DNA of 64,000 nucleotides from Zygnema cylindricum (lineage: Eukaryota; Streptophyta; Zygnematophyceae; Zygnematales; Zygnemataceae). A program made the position numbers and the translations under genes. The notes beneath the pieces are model-generated. The model was given only the letters and a program-made list of their open reading frames with translations. It did no database searches and was not told the origin of the DNA. Below are positions 48,384-60,499 of the stretch, piece by piece; positions within the stretch are counted from its first letter, which is position 1; the number at the start of each line of letters is the position of its first letter. The stretch spans positions 62,001-126,000 of the forward strand of contig JBBHKE010000154.1 in the NCBI GenBank assembly GCA_037447655.1. The letters run 5' to 3'.

Positions 48384-51300
48384 ATGGCTGGAATTGTATT
48401 TACTCCGCGGGTTTCTTCTCCAGCTTTAGGACACAAGCTTTTTCAAAGCAAGCGTTGTTTAAAAACTTGCAGAGGTTGGGGACGGACTCCTTATGTCCAG
48501 AAACTTTTGGTTGAGTCTCCTTGCTGGTCACGGGTTGATATTCGTTGTCCATGGAAAAGGGAAATGTCAAGATTTAGAGGCCTTCATGAGGGAGTCTCAG
48601 GGAGCACATCTCCTTTCAGCAAAACAAGGTATAATGAATTTAGTCGAATGAGAAACAGGTTATGTGTATATTCCGAAAAGGCCAGTTTGGATGTTGTTGA
48701 CGTAAGTGACGAACCACTACAGGACAATAGGGAGCTTGCAGTAGACCAACATTCCAGTCTGTTTAGAGAAGATTTCGACGTCGAAGAAGAAGAAGAAGAT
48801 AATAGTAAGAGTAGGGAAACCGAGTACTTTAGCGATGAGGAAAAGATGCTAGTAAATGTACAGGACGAGGCCCTTGAGCTCCTTGAATGGCCCGCATTGT
48901 GTCGTCAGTTGGTGAATTTTACAGCTACCCCAATGGGAACTTCAAGAGCTTCTCGAGCTCAGCTTCACTTTGGTGAGACAATTCATGTGAGTGATAAGCT
49001 CCTTAATCAAACCGCGGCCGCGGTTGCTCTTGATGAGCCCCTCAATTTTTCAGGAGTTGAAAATGTGTCAGAAACTCTTTCCAAAGCAGTCAATAAAACG
49101 GCATGTTCTGTCCAAGAGCTTTGGAATATTGCGACCACTTTGAAGGCGGCAGCACGACTCTATACTCAACTGGATGTGAGACCACAACTGCCAAGCAACT
49201 CTATGAACAACCTTCGAGATGTTTATGGAAATTCTGGTCTAAAGCAGAGGGAAATCGGGCAATCAGCGGAAAAAATTGATGGAGTATCCAAGAGATTGCA
49301 GGGTGGAGAAAGTTTCAATAAGTCACCACTGTCTGTACCATACAATGTAAATGATGGTTCTTTAAGTTTAGCATTTGACTCCGGTGATTATGAATCAAGG
49401 GCAGAAAATGGTGATTCACCTGCTGGTGGAGAGGGTGGGGATGTTAGGATAAAGAAGCAACAAGGACCATTGCAAGATATTTTGCAGGGCGCAAACTTCT
49501 GTTTGGACCTGCTTGCAAATCTTGAACATTGTCTTGATGGTTCATTGCAAAAAGTCTTGGATAGAGCTAGCGAAAAATTAGCCAATATTAGAAATCGACG
49601 AGCTGCTAATAGCAAGGAGCTCCAGGGGATGTTGACAGAAACGGTTCGAAAGCTTTATGCAAGTGGAGCTTCCGATGGGCCACTTGTCGTGCTGAGAAGA
49701 GGCCGATATTGTGTGGGCGTTCGTGCAGGTTTTAAAAATTTGCTTCCTGGAGGAATAACTTTGGATGTGAGCAATAGTGGTGCTACTTTGTTTATTGAAC
49801 CAGAGCCTGCTATAAGACTGAATAATGCAGAAGCTGAGCTCGCATCTCAAGAAGCTGAGGAGGTCGCCACTGTTCTGGCATTGTTGGCAAGACAGGTGGC
49901 AAGCTGTGATTTAGAGTTAAGAGATGTACTTGAGCGAATCACGACCCTTGATCTTGCTGTTGCTCGGGCGGCTCATGCTGATTGGCTGGGAGGAGTCCGA
50001 CCAAAGCTGGTGAGCTTAAAAGGTGCGAAATCGCCGCATTCTTTCACAAATAAAGAGAGAGGAGGGGTAGAGAAAGTGGTATCTGGTGGTTATCCAGACC
50101 TGCCAAGTATAGACACCTTATTTAAGGTCTACATTTGTGAAGTCAGGCATCCGTTATTGCTTGGACCAGCACTTCCACTGCCCAAAGGAATAGAAAGTGA
50201 GTCGAGAAATGTTTTCTCTCAGACTTGGCAAGGGGCGGGGATCTCAGTTCCGAATGCTCATCATCGGTTGATGGCCTCCAATGAAGATCTCAAACCAGTT
50301 TTACCGGTGCCAATTGACATCAAAATTGCACCTCATGTTAATGTTGTGGCGATTACCGGTCCTAATACTGGTGGCAAAACTGCTGCATTGAAGACGCTGG
50401 GGACTGCAGCACTCATGGCTAAAGCCGGTTTTTATATCCCAGGTCAAGGAGAGGTTGTTTTGCCGTGGTTTGATCACGTGCTTGCGGATATTGGAGACGA
50501 GCAGGTGATTGCTTAAACTCGTTGTCCAATTGCCTAATTCTTTTAGCGTTAAACTTGACCACACTGCTCATCGCTATCAGAGTTAATAATTTTATTTTGT
50601 GTTTGTGCCTTTTTTCCCCAAAGTCATAAATCAGTGTTAACAACACTATTTAGTTAGGTGGCCATGATGAGCCACATTGCAAAACATAATGTTGTGTAGT
50701 TAAAACTAAAATATCTTAAATGCTAACATACAATAACTCTAATGGCAGTGTATGGTGTACCACTTTCATGAGCCTCTGTCGGTTGCTAGAACGGGAATCG
50801 GTGTGTCGATTATAGAGAATGGATCATAGAGAATGGAATGTCAGGAGCTCCTTGAAAACTGAAGACTGAAAATGCAAAAAGGGCAAGCGAGAAAAAAACT
50901 GAGGTGATTGAGAACTTTTTTTGGTTTGTATGGCTAATAACTGAAAGCTTAGCAGAAATCGTTAGGTTTCAAAAGGAGGGCAAAACAGATTATGTGGATT
51001 ATACTTGGGCTATTTTGTGATTTTCTTCTTATGGCCGCTTCTGTCTGACGATAACTCTCTGTGTAGATGCATTTGTCTTTTGTACTCTGGGCATTTACAG
51101 GTGCATTGTTGTTCTCACACTCCACATTTCTTTTTTGCGGTTTGAACTTTCAACATTGTTAAAGTCCATGAGCTAAAACCATGGTCATGTTACTTTTGCA
51201 TATCGTGGACCTTGAATGGGCGTAGTTTGAAAGATCTAACTCTTTAATCTATTGTTATATTTCTGACCATGCTAAACTAGGAGCCTATGTCAAATACTAG

Positions 51301-54300
51301 AAGATAATTATGTATGGAGCTTGGTCCATGGAGGCTCCAATTTTGCACACTCGGGTGTTATGGTCTGTGCTTTTGTTCAAATTATTTTGCATTCATACTC
51401 ATTATGATGAAGAGTATACTTGGAGGAAAAAATTGCAAGAACAGGGAAGAATTGAGAATGGCAACAAAGGGAACTTAAGATTTACAAGGACTAGAGAGGA
51501 GTGTGGAAAGGTGTAAATTTCTTGATCATGTCCACTTGCACTTGCTGTCAACTGTGTGCCCAGAAGGAGACAGGGCATGTGATGCTCCATCTTGAATGTT
51601 CGGTGACTGAAGGGTCTCACTCTAGTGTGTTCCAGGGGGAGATGTGGATGATAATTGTTTGGTCCTTTGAAGGTAAAATATGGAAAAAATAACAAGTTAT
51701 GGCTGTAGATAACCCCATTATAACCAGCAGTTTGTCATTCTGACACGGAAGCCCTACCTGGATTGGTTCTTGTCTTTTTTTTACAGGCAGTGGCTGTATT
51801 ATGGTCTGTATCGTGTTTATGGCACTCCCTGATGATTCAGAAACCTTGGAATATTGTTGCAGCTTCATTGACAGTTGTTTTTCCTCTCTTTATCGCCGCT
51901 GCAGTCACTCGAACAAAACCTGTCAACATTTAGTGGACACATTCGGCGCCTTGCTCGCATATTAAAGAAAGTTACCACTTCTTCATTAGTCCTTCTGGAT
52001 GAAGTAGGGAGTGGTACGGATCCTTCCGAGGGTGCTTCTTTGGCAAAAGCTGTACTGCACCATTTGGCAGAGACTGCCAATTTGACAGTGGCCACAACAC
52101 ATTATGCAGAGCTCAAGCTACTTAAGGTTGTATTTTATACCCGTTCTTACACCCAGGCATTTGTTCCGAGTTTTCAGAAAACATCCTGTATTGCATTTAA
52201 CTAGCTGCTAGTTTTCAAACTTGTATGGATTGTTGTGCCTAGAAGGAAAAAAGCAATAGCATGCATTAAAGGGCACTTAACGCAGTGGTCTCTGCTTGCA
52301 GAGGACGATTTTGTTTAACTTTTTCTGGGATCAAAGGTATTAACAGGATGGTTCTTTAGTGACTTCGCTCATCCATGTATCAGATGTGACTGCAATGCAG
52401 GTTTCTGATCGTAGGATGGAGAATGCTTCTGTGGAATTTGATATGCAAACTCTACGACCCACATACCGTGTACTTTGGGGCCAGGCTGGCCAGTCCAACG
52501 CTTTTGCCATTGCCGATTCTCTTAACTTCGATAGCGCCGTTCTCGCAAGAGCCCGCAGGCTCGGAGATGAGTTATCTCCCTCTCAAGCTGGCGTACGAGC
52601 AAATGATTTGATTGACCCTCTTCTGAGCCAGAAAATAGTTCAGCAAGAGAGAGCTGCTGTGGCTCGATCAGCAAAAGAGACAGCAGAGAGTCTTTATTCA
52701 GAGGTAAGCTGTGAGCTGGAGCTTGGACCATGTTTGGTTTGTTTATTTGGCCTATTATCGTCCATTTATAAGCTAATTATACGAGCGCTATTACTGGCGT
52801 TCCTGGCCAGTAATTGCAGTAACCGTACAGAAAAATGTGCAGCCAGTAATAGTGCTCTTATAATTACCCTGTTATCTGAGGATTGTGGCTGAAACTATTG
52901 GACTAGATTAACTGAACGGTTGTCTGTGATGGTTATAGTTCTCTTCGATGTGTTGTGTGCCGGGCATCTAATGGCTGTTGCTTATAAAGTCTCTGCTCAT
53001 TATGTTATTTGCAGCTCAAATTGGAAAGTGAGGATTTACAAAATAGAGAGCGACTGCTTTTGCGACAGCAGGAACAAGAACTTTCTATGACAGTAAGCAC
53101 TGCACAGCGGCGAATAGCAGCAGAAGTTGTGCGTATTAAGAAGCTCGTAACTAGGGAGGCCTCCCCTTCACCAAATGGATCAGGAGCGGCAACTTCAGAA
53201 GAGATGAAGAACCCGAACTTGAGATTGCACGGAGAAACAGAAGATCTTGAAGCTGTTTTGCAGGCAGTCAAGGCAGAGATTGCAGCAATTGTTGACGAGC
53301 TTACGGTGTCCTCAGCCCAACTAACAGCCATGGGAGCCAATAACGGTAATTTTGGGGAGATGACACCTGAGGGTGTCGCAGGAAAAGGCGAATGGGTGCC
53401 TTCTGTGGGCGACAGAGTGGTTGTCAGAAGGCTTGGGATGTCACCTGTGATTGTTGTGGAGTCATCTGAAAGTGGAGAGGAGTTGACGGTGCAGCTTGGA
53501 ATGATGCGGATGACAGTAAAAGTCAAAGAGGTACTCCCGGCGGGAGTGGTTAATTCGACAGAAGCTAACGTCGAGGACAAGTTGGTTGCTGTTCAGAAAG
53601 GCCTCCGAGCATGGCAAGCAAAGGTAAGATAAGGCATGGGCCGCACTGTTTTATCTACCAGTTATTAGTGTGATCCGCACTATTTGGTATTCAGCTTGTA
53701 CAGTGTGGGTAAGTGAAGCTATCAAAATGTTGTAAACTGAAGAACTATAGCTGGAGTAGCAGAAAAGGCATAAGAACGAAAATATCTGGAAGACACTGTT
53801 TTATCTACCAAGATTACTGCGTCCACAGTAATTAGCTTGCAGTTTGTACAGTGTTGGCTGAATCATAGTGCCATATACTAAAAAAGTTGGCACACATTAA
53901 AGTCAGGGTGAGGTGGATCAATTCAGATGAATATTGTTAGTTTTGCGGGATGGTGGAAAGAACATGGAACCAATGGCCTTTTCTTTGCTCTTTTTTTTTT
54001 CGTTACAGGTTAACAATGCTAGGAACGAAGAGGCCCAAAAAGGAGCTGACAGCTCTTCGCCAGTTTATGAAGCTCGCGTGCAAACGAGTGCGAATACTGT
54101 TGACTTAAGGGGCATGAGAGTAGACGAGGCTGTCAGGGAGTTAGACCGGGCACTTGCAATCAGACCAGCAGGATCTGTTGTGTTTATAGTTCATGGCATC
54201 GGAACAGGGGCAGTAAAACAGGCAGTAATTGAGCTTTTGCAAAAGCACAGAGCTGTTGATAAATTTGAGGCGGAGAGTCGAACAAACTTGGGTTGCACTG

Positions 54301-54317
54301 TTGCTTTCATTAACTGA
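48384..54317 (+). CDS. MUTS2: MutS2-type ATPase with Smr domain, probably organelle-targeted (5 exons)
   Basis: Exons 48384-50504, 51905-52126, 52401-52703, 53015-53623 and 54009-54317 join in phase 0 to give 1,187 residues. The first 150 residues are basic then acidic and precede the conserved start (EALELLEWPALCRQLVNF), consistent with a plastid or mitochondrial transit peptide. The core carries Walker A GPNTGGKTAALKTLG (about 659), Walker B LVLLDEVGSGTDPSEG (about 735), TTHYAELK and ENASVEFDMQTLRPTYR. A coiled-coil segment follows, then a C-terminal Smr domain with VDLRGMRVDEAV (about 1116) and HGIGTGAVKQAV (about 1150). MutS2 lacks the mismatch-binding domain of MutS; bacterial relatives suppress recombination or rescue collided ribosomes. 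The role here is inferred to be in an organelle. Intron 1 (1.4 kb) contains a MITE-like element. The 707-codon first exon is unusually long for this window. Confidence 0.92.
50560..50757. mobile_element. Short MITE-like element in MutS2 intron 1
   Basis: The left end is cacactgctcatcgctatca and the right end is aactctaatggcagtgtatggtg, followed by TA (50758-50759). The inner phrases gttaataat, cagtgttaacaacactat and gtgtagtta match those of 45946-46123 and 59241-59407. Confidence 0.58.
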
Positions 54318-55322
54318 ACACTCAATGTTGGTAGGTTCTTGATTGGGTTAGGGTAGTTGTTGTTGAAATTTGTGGTGCTATAAATTGTTTTTGATGCCAC
54401 GTTCTTGTTTAATATAAAGTAGTCATTGTAAATACAAAAACCATTTGCCTTCATATTTTGTTCAAGAGTTGTGCTGAGACAATGAAAGACAAGAGTGACG
54501 GAGAAAAAGGTGCGGAGGCATGGATTGCTATGGCATATAGTTTTGTATCCAGGGAGGTAATCAAGATCGTTTTTGATGCAGTATTTGTATTGGAATCAAA
54601 TACTGGACAAGCCGTGCAATACTGCTTGATCGAGAGTAATTTTTCTGTATGCATGTACCTGAACGTTAAACTGACTTCTAAAATTCCAAAGGTCAAAGTC
54701 AATATCAACGCCAATGTCAATGTCAATTTCAATGTCGATGTTGATGTTGATGTTGATGCCGTGTCAAGGTCGATGTCGACGTCAATGCGGATGTGAAATG
54801 TCAATGTTGATGTCGATGTCAATGTCAATATCAATGTCAATGTCAATGCCAATGTCGATGTTGATGTTAAGGGCAATGTCAATGCCAATGTCTATACCAA
54901 TGTCGATAGTCGAAGTGATGTCATGTCACTTTCATGCCCACTGTAGTCTCTACTGGTAGGCCGTAAGGCTTAAGTTTGATCACCTTTTTATAAAATGCAT
55001 CAACCTATAATGACGTAATGTCAATCTTTATTAACATGCACAAGGATGGATTTTTGCATACTTTTTTACAAGACGCTTCTAATTGGATCAATTTTTCAAC
55101 ATCGCAGTCTGAAGTAAACCAGCTACGTGCATTGTTGATGCATAAAGTCTTGCTACAATCAATTTTGTGTCTCTTTTGTGGCCTCGCTACATTTTTTGAG
55201 ATAAGGTCATATTGCCAATATCATCCATTTTTTTGTTGCTAATGCTGTGATGGTATAATACACAAAAGAAAAACAAATACCGTCGATTGACTGGATGTTG
55301 GAAGTTGTCATGAGAACCTCAC
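54318..55322. other. Downstream region of MutS2 with hexanucleotide tract
   Basis: This contains the probable MutS2 3' untranslated region (an aatataaag signal near 54411) and the repeat at 54692-54910. No other gene is recognised. Confidence 0.4.
54692..54910. repeat. GTCAAT/GTCGAT hexanucleotide minisatellite
   Basis: About 35 imperfect copies of gtcaat or gtcgat/gttgat stand in tandem over about 220 bp. Because the unit is six bases, all three frames of each strand stay partly open, giving spurious Ser-Met or Asn-Val repeat translations. Confidence 0.85.
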
Positions 55323-55878
55323 CTTGATGCCCAAGACTTCAAACTGGTCGTCTGTCTCATACAAGTTGAATCGTCGTTTTGACGAAGTAGACTGCAGAGA
55401 CATTTCTAATAAAAATTCAGAAATCCCTTCAATCTCCAATATGGCGGTTATTCCTACAAAAAAGTAGCAAGAAAACGTCTATGCTGCACATGCCATGGAG
55501 AAAACGGTAGATGCGTATGTTTAGAACAATCTCATAACAACAGACTGACATGCTGCAGCAAAATTCTGTGCTTTATAATCTGCGGACAGAAAAGTCTCTT
55601 TCACAATTCGTTCCTGTCCCTTGTAAGTCTGGTCTGACATCTTAACGGAAAATAAAAGGTCTGACAATGATGAGTGAAACAATAACTCTGTTTTGGACAG
55701 CAACAATCTTTTCTAGATGCGACATTGTAATCGAAATATTGGTGCTTGTGGTTTATGGTCTGACATAACATGCAAGGGTCAATAGAGAGACCGACACTAA
55801 CTTTCCAATATCTCTTCTAGAGCCTCAGGCTTATCTATGCTCAATAATGGACGGCAACCGGTGGTTACGGTGACATCC
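55323..55878 (-). CDS. Candidate exons of an unrecognised gene
   Basis: Two splice-flanked open segments fit together on the minus strand. One is 55877-55802 (from an AG, encoding a phrase with CRPLLSIDKPEALEEILE, ending at a gttagt donor in phase 1). The other is 55453-55323 (strong acceptor ttttttgtag, encoding ITAILEIEGISEFLLEMSLQ and then RRFNLYETDDQFEVLGIK, ending at gtgagg). After the last donor, an acceptor near 55243 would give His and a stop. A possible first exon, MALLATPQNR, lies at 56157-56127 with a gtgagt donor. No family was recognised and the full model is not resolved; untranslated sequence of neighbouring genes is the alternative. Confidence 0.3.
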
Positions 55879-56642
55879 TATGCAGTCTTGTCTCGACATT
55901 AGGTGCATAGAGAACCCTCTCTTGCAACAACATCGTTCATGAGAGCACTGTCGTAGCCTCAAAGCAAAGCATCAAAGCATCAAACCATTGCTCATTTGGC
56001 TCACTGAAAAAATTTTCTGTATCGTTTTGGCTTTCCCTTCTTTTGTTTCCATATACTCCGATGGTTTACAATCCGCCTTTTTATAAAGATTATTACATTG
56101 GAACACTGTGGTTGTGTCACACTCACGACGATTTTGAGGAGTCGCAAGAAGGGCCATAACTACAACACTGGTGATGATGATGCGACGATGACCATGAACT
56201 ACAATGGCAAGTAATGTGTTTGAGTAAATTTCTATTCAGAAGATGAGATGAAACAAAAGAAAAACCAACATCACCCTCATTAACTCGCTTAATTTGAGCT
56301 CTTACACAATCTGACCTTCATCAAGCTGAAAAAATGTAACTGAAGGCCTCCTCAAGAAGACCTTTCAAGAATAACTAAAGTCCTCGCTAAATTCGTCACT
56401 TTCCGCGTTTTGTCATGTCTGTTGTAACTCCCTTATAGCACAAAGAATAATAGATAATGTACTTAGCAGACATAACAAAAAAAGGGTGACTTCCGACTTT
56501 GGGTAACCTGACCTTTATAGCCCGATATCTACAATGATGTGCACGATGCTGTGGACCAACTCCAAATTTGATACCACCACATCATTTTGTTTCTAAAAAC
56601 CTATCCCTCTCGAGCTATTGCTGATAAATGAATGACATGAAA

Positions 56643-58975
56643 TTAACGCAGTTGTTCTTCACCATGTGCAAAGGGACAATTGAGACCTCGCCTGCAATTC
56701 CCTTGAGCCCAATAGCGGCAAAGTCTGGTTCGGTAAAACCGACCTCCGACTTCCTGAGGCCCTCTCTGCCCATTTGGTGCCGTAAGGTGGTCCTCGTCCC
56801 ATAGAGCACACTGACAAGTGGCGACACCTCCCTCCCATGGAGCACCACAAGTGTAGCAGAACTCAAAACCACACCTGAACAATCAGCCCACCATCAAACA
56901 CAGAAACGACCATTAAAAACAACATCCATCTTTACGTCAATGCCATACAGTACCGCAGGTAAAAAAAAATCATGGCTACACCTGACACAATCGAAACAAT
57001 ATGGCAAAGGAAATAGAAAAATCATTCAGCAAAAAGTGGACTAACTTGTATACTAATTATTATCATCAACCACATTAACCACACTGCAAGTGATATTCCT
57101 ACCTGGATCCAAAGCACTAAATAACTCATATTCCCCAACTGATCACACTACATTATACTCAATTGACTTGCTACATGCTAGCAATCGAGTCTGGTGGAAA
57201 AGAAAGGAAGGGCACTAAGATAAACTGATTTGTGCAATTGGCGACTAGTCGATCAGAAGAAGAACAAAATCAACGCCTTTCCGCACATTGATAGCAAATG
57301 AGATGGTTGCCTTTCACCAACATTCCCCGCATCACAAAAGAAACATGTAGACATCATATTGCATGAAAAACAGCACAAAAAAGCATGGCATCCAGGTAAA
57401 TACCCATGTAGATGAAGTTGCAGACATATCAAACTCGAAAGCTTTCCGACAGGCAAAACAGGAAAAACCAATTCCACAAATCTTCATATAGCTTTACCTG
57501 CAAGTCATGTGATAGCACCCATATGCCAGCTCAATCATTAAGCCGCATTTTCCGCATCGTCTCCACTTGTGCTTTTCAGCCAGCTGGTGCAGCTTCATAT
57601 CTTCGGCATTTCTCATATCTGGTGGCAGAGCCTGGTACTCTGCACAAGTTCTATCAGAATGCCAGGGAACTTGACAATCCACACAAAACAGTCGAAAACA
57701 TTCGTGGCATTCGGCTGCCCCAATAGATGGCGGCTCGTAGGAGCTACTTGCCATACAAGAACGGTCTATCCCAACCGTCATTAAAGACGAACAGTCGGGA
57801 AAGGGGCAGTAAATTTTCTCAGCATCTGGAATAGCTGCTTCAGCTTCTAGTCGAACCAGCACCTGAAAACTAAACGGTGATAGAACACATCTACATTCGT
57901 CTGCCGATAGAGTTTGATGACAATCTGCTTGTGGACATTCAATCGGGGCCTTCCTGTCCTTTACCTTCATTTCAGCATAGGTCATCAAGCATTCTCTACA
58001 AAACTCATGGGAACATGCTTCAATGGAAAGAACATTGACAGCAGAAATAATTTCGAGACAAATGGTACAGTTTCTTTGCCTTCCTTTTCCCCTCGAATTT
58101 TTAGAAACATTATGCGCGGCCACATATTCATCAATCGCCTCATTTGCAAGTCGATTGGCATCCCGAATGCCTTTCCTCCTCTGTGACCGAATAGAGAACT
58201 GCATAAACCGAGATTGAAGCTCTTTCACAGTTCCTAAAAGGGGAGTGAGGGCATCGTTTTTACATTTCCAATGTCCATTTACTTGGTTGCAAACAAGTTC
58301 CGAATCACTGTGCACAGTAATAGAAGTGATTCCACAAGCAAGAGCCAAACGTAATCCTTCAATCAATGCCATATATTCAGCAGCGTAGTTGGTCACAGAT
58401 TCTCCAAGATACTTTTTGACAACTCCCAATACTGAACCTTCAGGAGTTTTTAACATAACTCCTGCTCCACCATGGCCTGGATTACCTCTGGAAGCACCAT
58501 CAAAATGCATAATGCAATTAATTGGGGCTAATTCAACTTGTGGTTGTCCACAAAAAGGAGATTCCAGAAGATCGCCGTCCCTTTCCCAAACCTCATTGGA
58601 TACACGTGACAAACTTCTCGCAAATTTTTCATCATGAACTCTTCTCATGTATTCCTCCTGCGTCTCTTTCAGTTTCTCTTTTGCGACATTCTGATCCTCT
58701 AAAGACTGATGGATTTTTTTGACCTCCGCTTGCTGAAGCCGATAAGCAATGGCTGTGTCCTCGTAGCTTAAGCCAACCGAAAGGAGCCTTCGAGGCTGAG
58801 TCCGAGCACACTGACCAGACAAAGGCTTCCCGACAGAATCTGCTAATGCCTCCTCCATTTGCATTGTGAAAGCCAAATCCAAATCCAAAGCTTCAACAGT
58901 CGCCCTATCAAGCTCTTCTGAATACATATGTGTGAGAATAACGTCAGAAGGATCCTCCATCATGAATGTTTCCAT
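56643..58975 (-). CDS. RNase H-like / RBR E3 ubiquitin ligase with C-terminal CCCH finger (2 exons)
   Basis: Exons 58975-57498 and 56874-56643 (intron 623 bp, phase 2) encode 569 residues. In order: an N-terminal segment typical of plant RBR proteins (LDLDLAFTMQMEEALA); a coiled-coil-like stretch (80-120); an RNase H fold (about 153-288) with MHFDGASRGNPG (D159), E200 and D224; RING1 (C303 to C352, CTICLE and CSHEFCRECL); the IBR region (about 390-444); and RING2 (about 474-509, RCGKCGLM, GCYHMTC, CYTC). C487 in GCYHM is the expected catalytic cysteine that takes ubiquitin as a thioester. A CCCH zinc finger closes the protein: C545, C553, C559, H563 in C-x7-C-x5-C-x3-H spacing, suggesting RNA binding. 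The fourth RNase H aspartate position reads Asn (N274 in DANRLANEA). Substrate is unknown. Confidence 0.9.
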
Positions 58976-60272
58976 GAATGTATGTCACAAATGTATGTCG
59001 AAGGACTGACGAACAAACGATAATTTAAGTTAAAAGCTTGCAAAAACTAGCAGCAAACTCGATAGAAATTTATTTCTATGCTTCAAAAAGTAACAGAACT
59101 ACGCAAAGAGTCCAAAAGATTCTCAAAACTCAAAACTTCTGAAAATGTCAAAAACCCGAAGAAGCTCAAGACGACGAAGCTCAATCGAGTAGACTCCGTG
59201 GAAAATTAATAAAGATGAAGCATACCATCTTTATGGAGTTCAGTGCCCATCGTTATTTAATTTAATAACACTGATTCGGTCGCGACTTTTTTTGGGGCGA
59301 AAATCATAAAATATTGGTAGCAACACTATTTAAAGGATTGGACTGCAATACGCCACGTTTACTTGCACTAAAATAGGATTATATGTTCTATATAAAAATG
59401 GGCAGTGTACACCGCGAATCGTTATTAGTGTCAAAGTTTAAATAGTGTTGAAGAAAATATACCGTCATTGATGCTAATTAGGATTTTGAATTTTTTTTTA
59501 AAAAAGGTTTATTTTAATTTCGGCGTTTACACTAATTTGGGAAAGCAGAAATGGAATATTCTCCGTACGATTATATACATTAATATATGTATCAGTACAA
59601 AATATTAAAAATTGTACGACGTCAACAAATTAAGTATCCGTACCGGTCAGACTAATTTACGGCGGTTATGTGTCAACGCTATACCGCGAAACGTAAAGTT
59701 TAATTCCAGTTTTTTTTCTGTTTAACATTCACAGAATGGCTATTACGTCACGCCGTTTCTTCGTGTAAGTTGGACGTATGTCCGTTGTTCCGTTCGTCCA
59801 TGTTTTATGTATTCTAATAACGTCACTTTTGGGTAGTTTTATTAGAGTTAAGTATGTTAAAATGTGTCTTAATTGTAATAAGTGTGTTACCTCGTTTGTC
59901 TTTCATATGTCTTACCTGTATTAACGTCAACGTTGTCCTGTATTAGAGTAAACTTTGACACTAAAATGAACAAAAAAAAAATACGTACCAACCAAATGAT
60001 CAATCCCGTAACGTGATTGGTCCCCCAAAATTACACGTGTCCAAATTTTTATCAACGCAAACATTATGGGATTTTAACGATGCAAAAAAACACGCCTGTC
60101 TTACCCGCTTCCTTTCCAAGAAAAACCGGTACATTCAGTGAGCTGCCATGTTTTACCACGCCTCTTTAATGAAAAATGTTTATTGTCAACCACGTTCATA
60201 CTCCCACGCTGAAAACTGACGCATATTTAAAACTTTCCCGCTATCACCGTGTCGTTTTTATAATCAAAATAT
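58976..60272. other. Upstream region of the RBR gene with MITE remnants
   Basis: The proximal part should hold the RBR promoter. From 59241 onward the sequence is made of transposon-like pieces. Beyond the short element at 59241-59407, a CACCG-family left end (caccgcgaatcgttattagt, preceded by TA) starts at 59410. Its partner may be the actttgacactaa phrase near 59955, but the right end is not intact. Confidence 0.4.
59241..59407. mobile_element. Short TIR element with cagtgcccat ends
   Basis: A perfect inverted end pair cagtgcccat / atgggcagtg encloses 167 bp. The right side is followed by TA, the left is preceded by TT. The interior ttaataacactgattcgg and aacactatttaaa matches the short intronic elements at 45946 and 50560. 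Confidence 0.6.
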
Positions 60273-60499
60273 TTGACTATCCAACATAATATTTGGTTTA
60301 AAATTTTGAATGTTCAAACTTTGGCGAAGGTTTCCCTCCTTTTTTTCACAAGAGCTTCCTTTCCATTCCTATATATATTCGTCGTTAACGGAACAATGGT
60401 ACTATTTTCTCTCCCTTTGCATCTACCTTTGTTGTTGCATCTTTGTTTCGTTGCTTCACATTTATCTTATACGAATAGCCATGGTTATTTTGAGAAAAT

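Noticed and set aside
53005-53580. Minus-strand open frame opposite MutS2 exon 4
   Set aside because: It is an antisense shadow; the plus strand carries the conserved coiled-coil and exon junctions.
54451-54959. Open frames with Thr-Leu, Asn-Val or Met-Ser repeats on both strands
   Set aside because: All derive from the hexanucleotide minisatellite.
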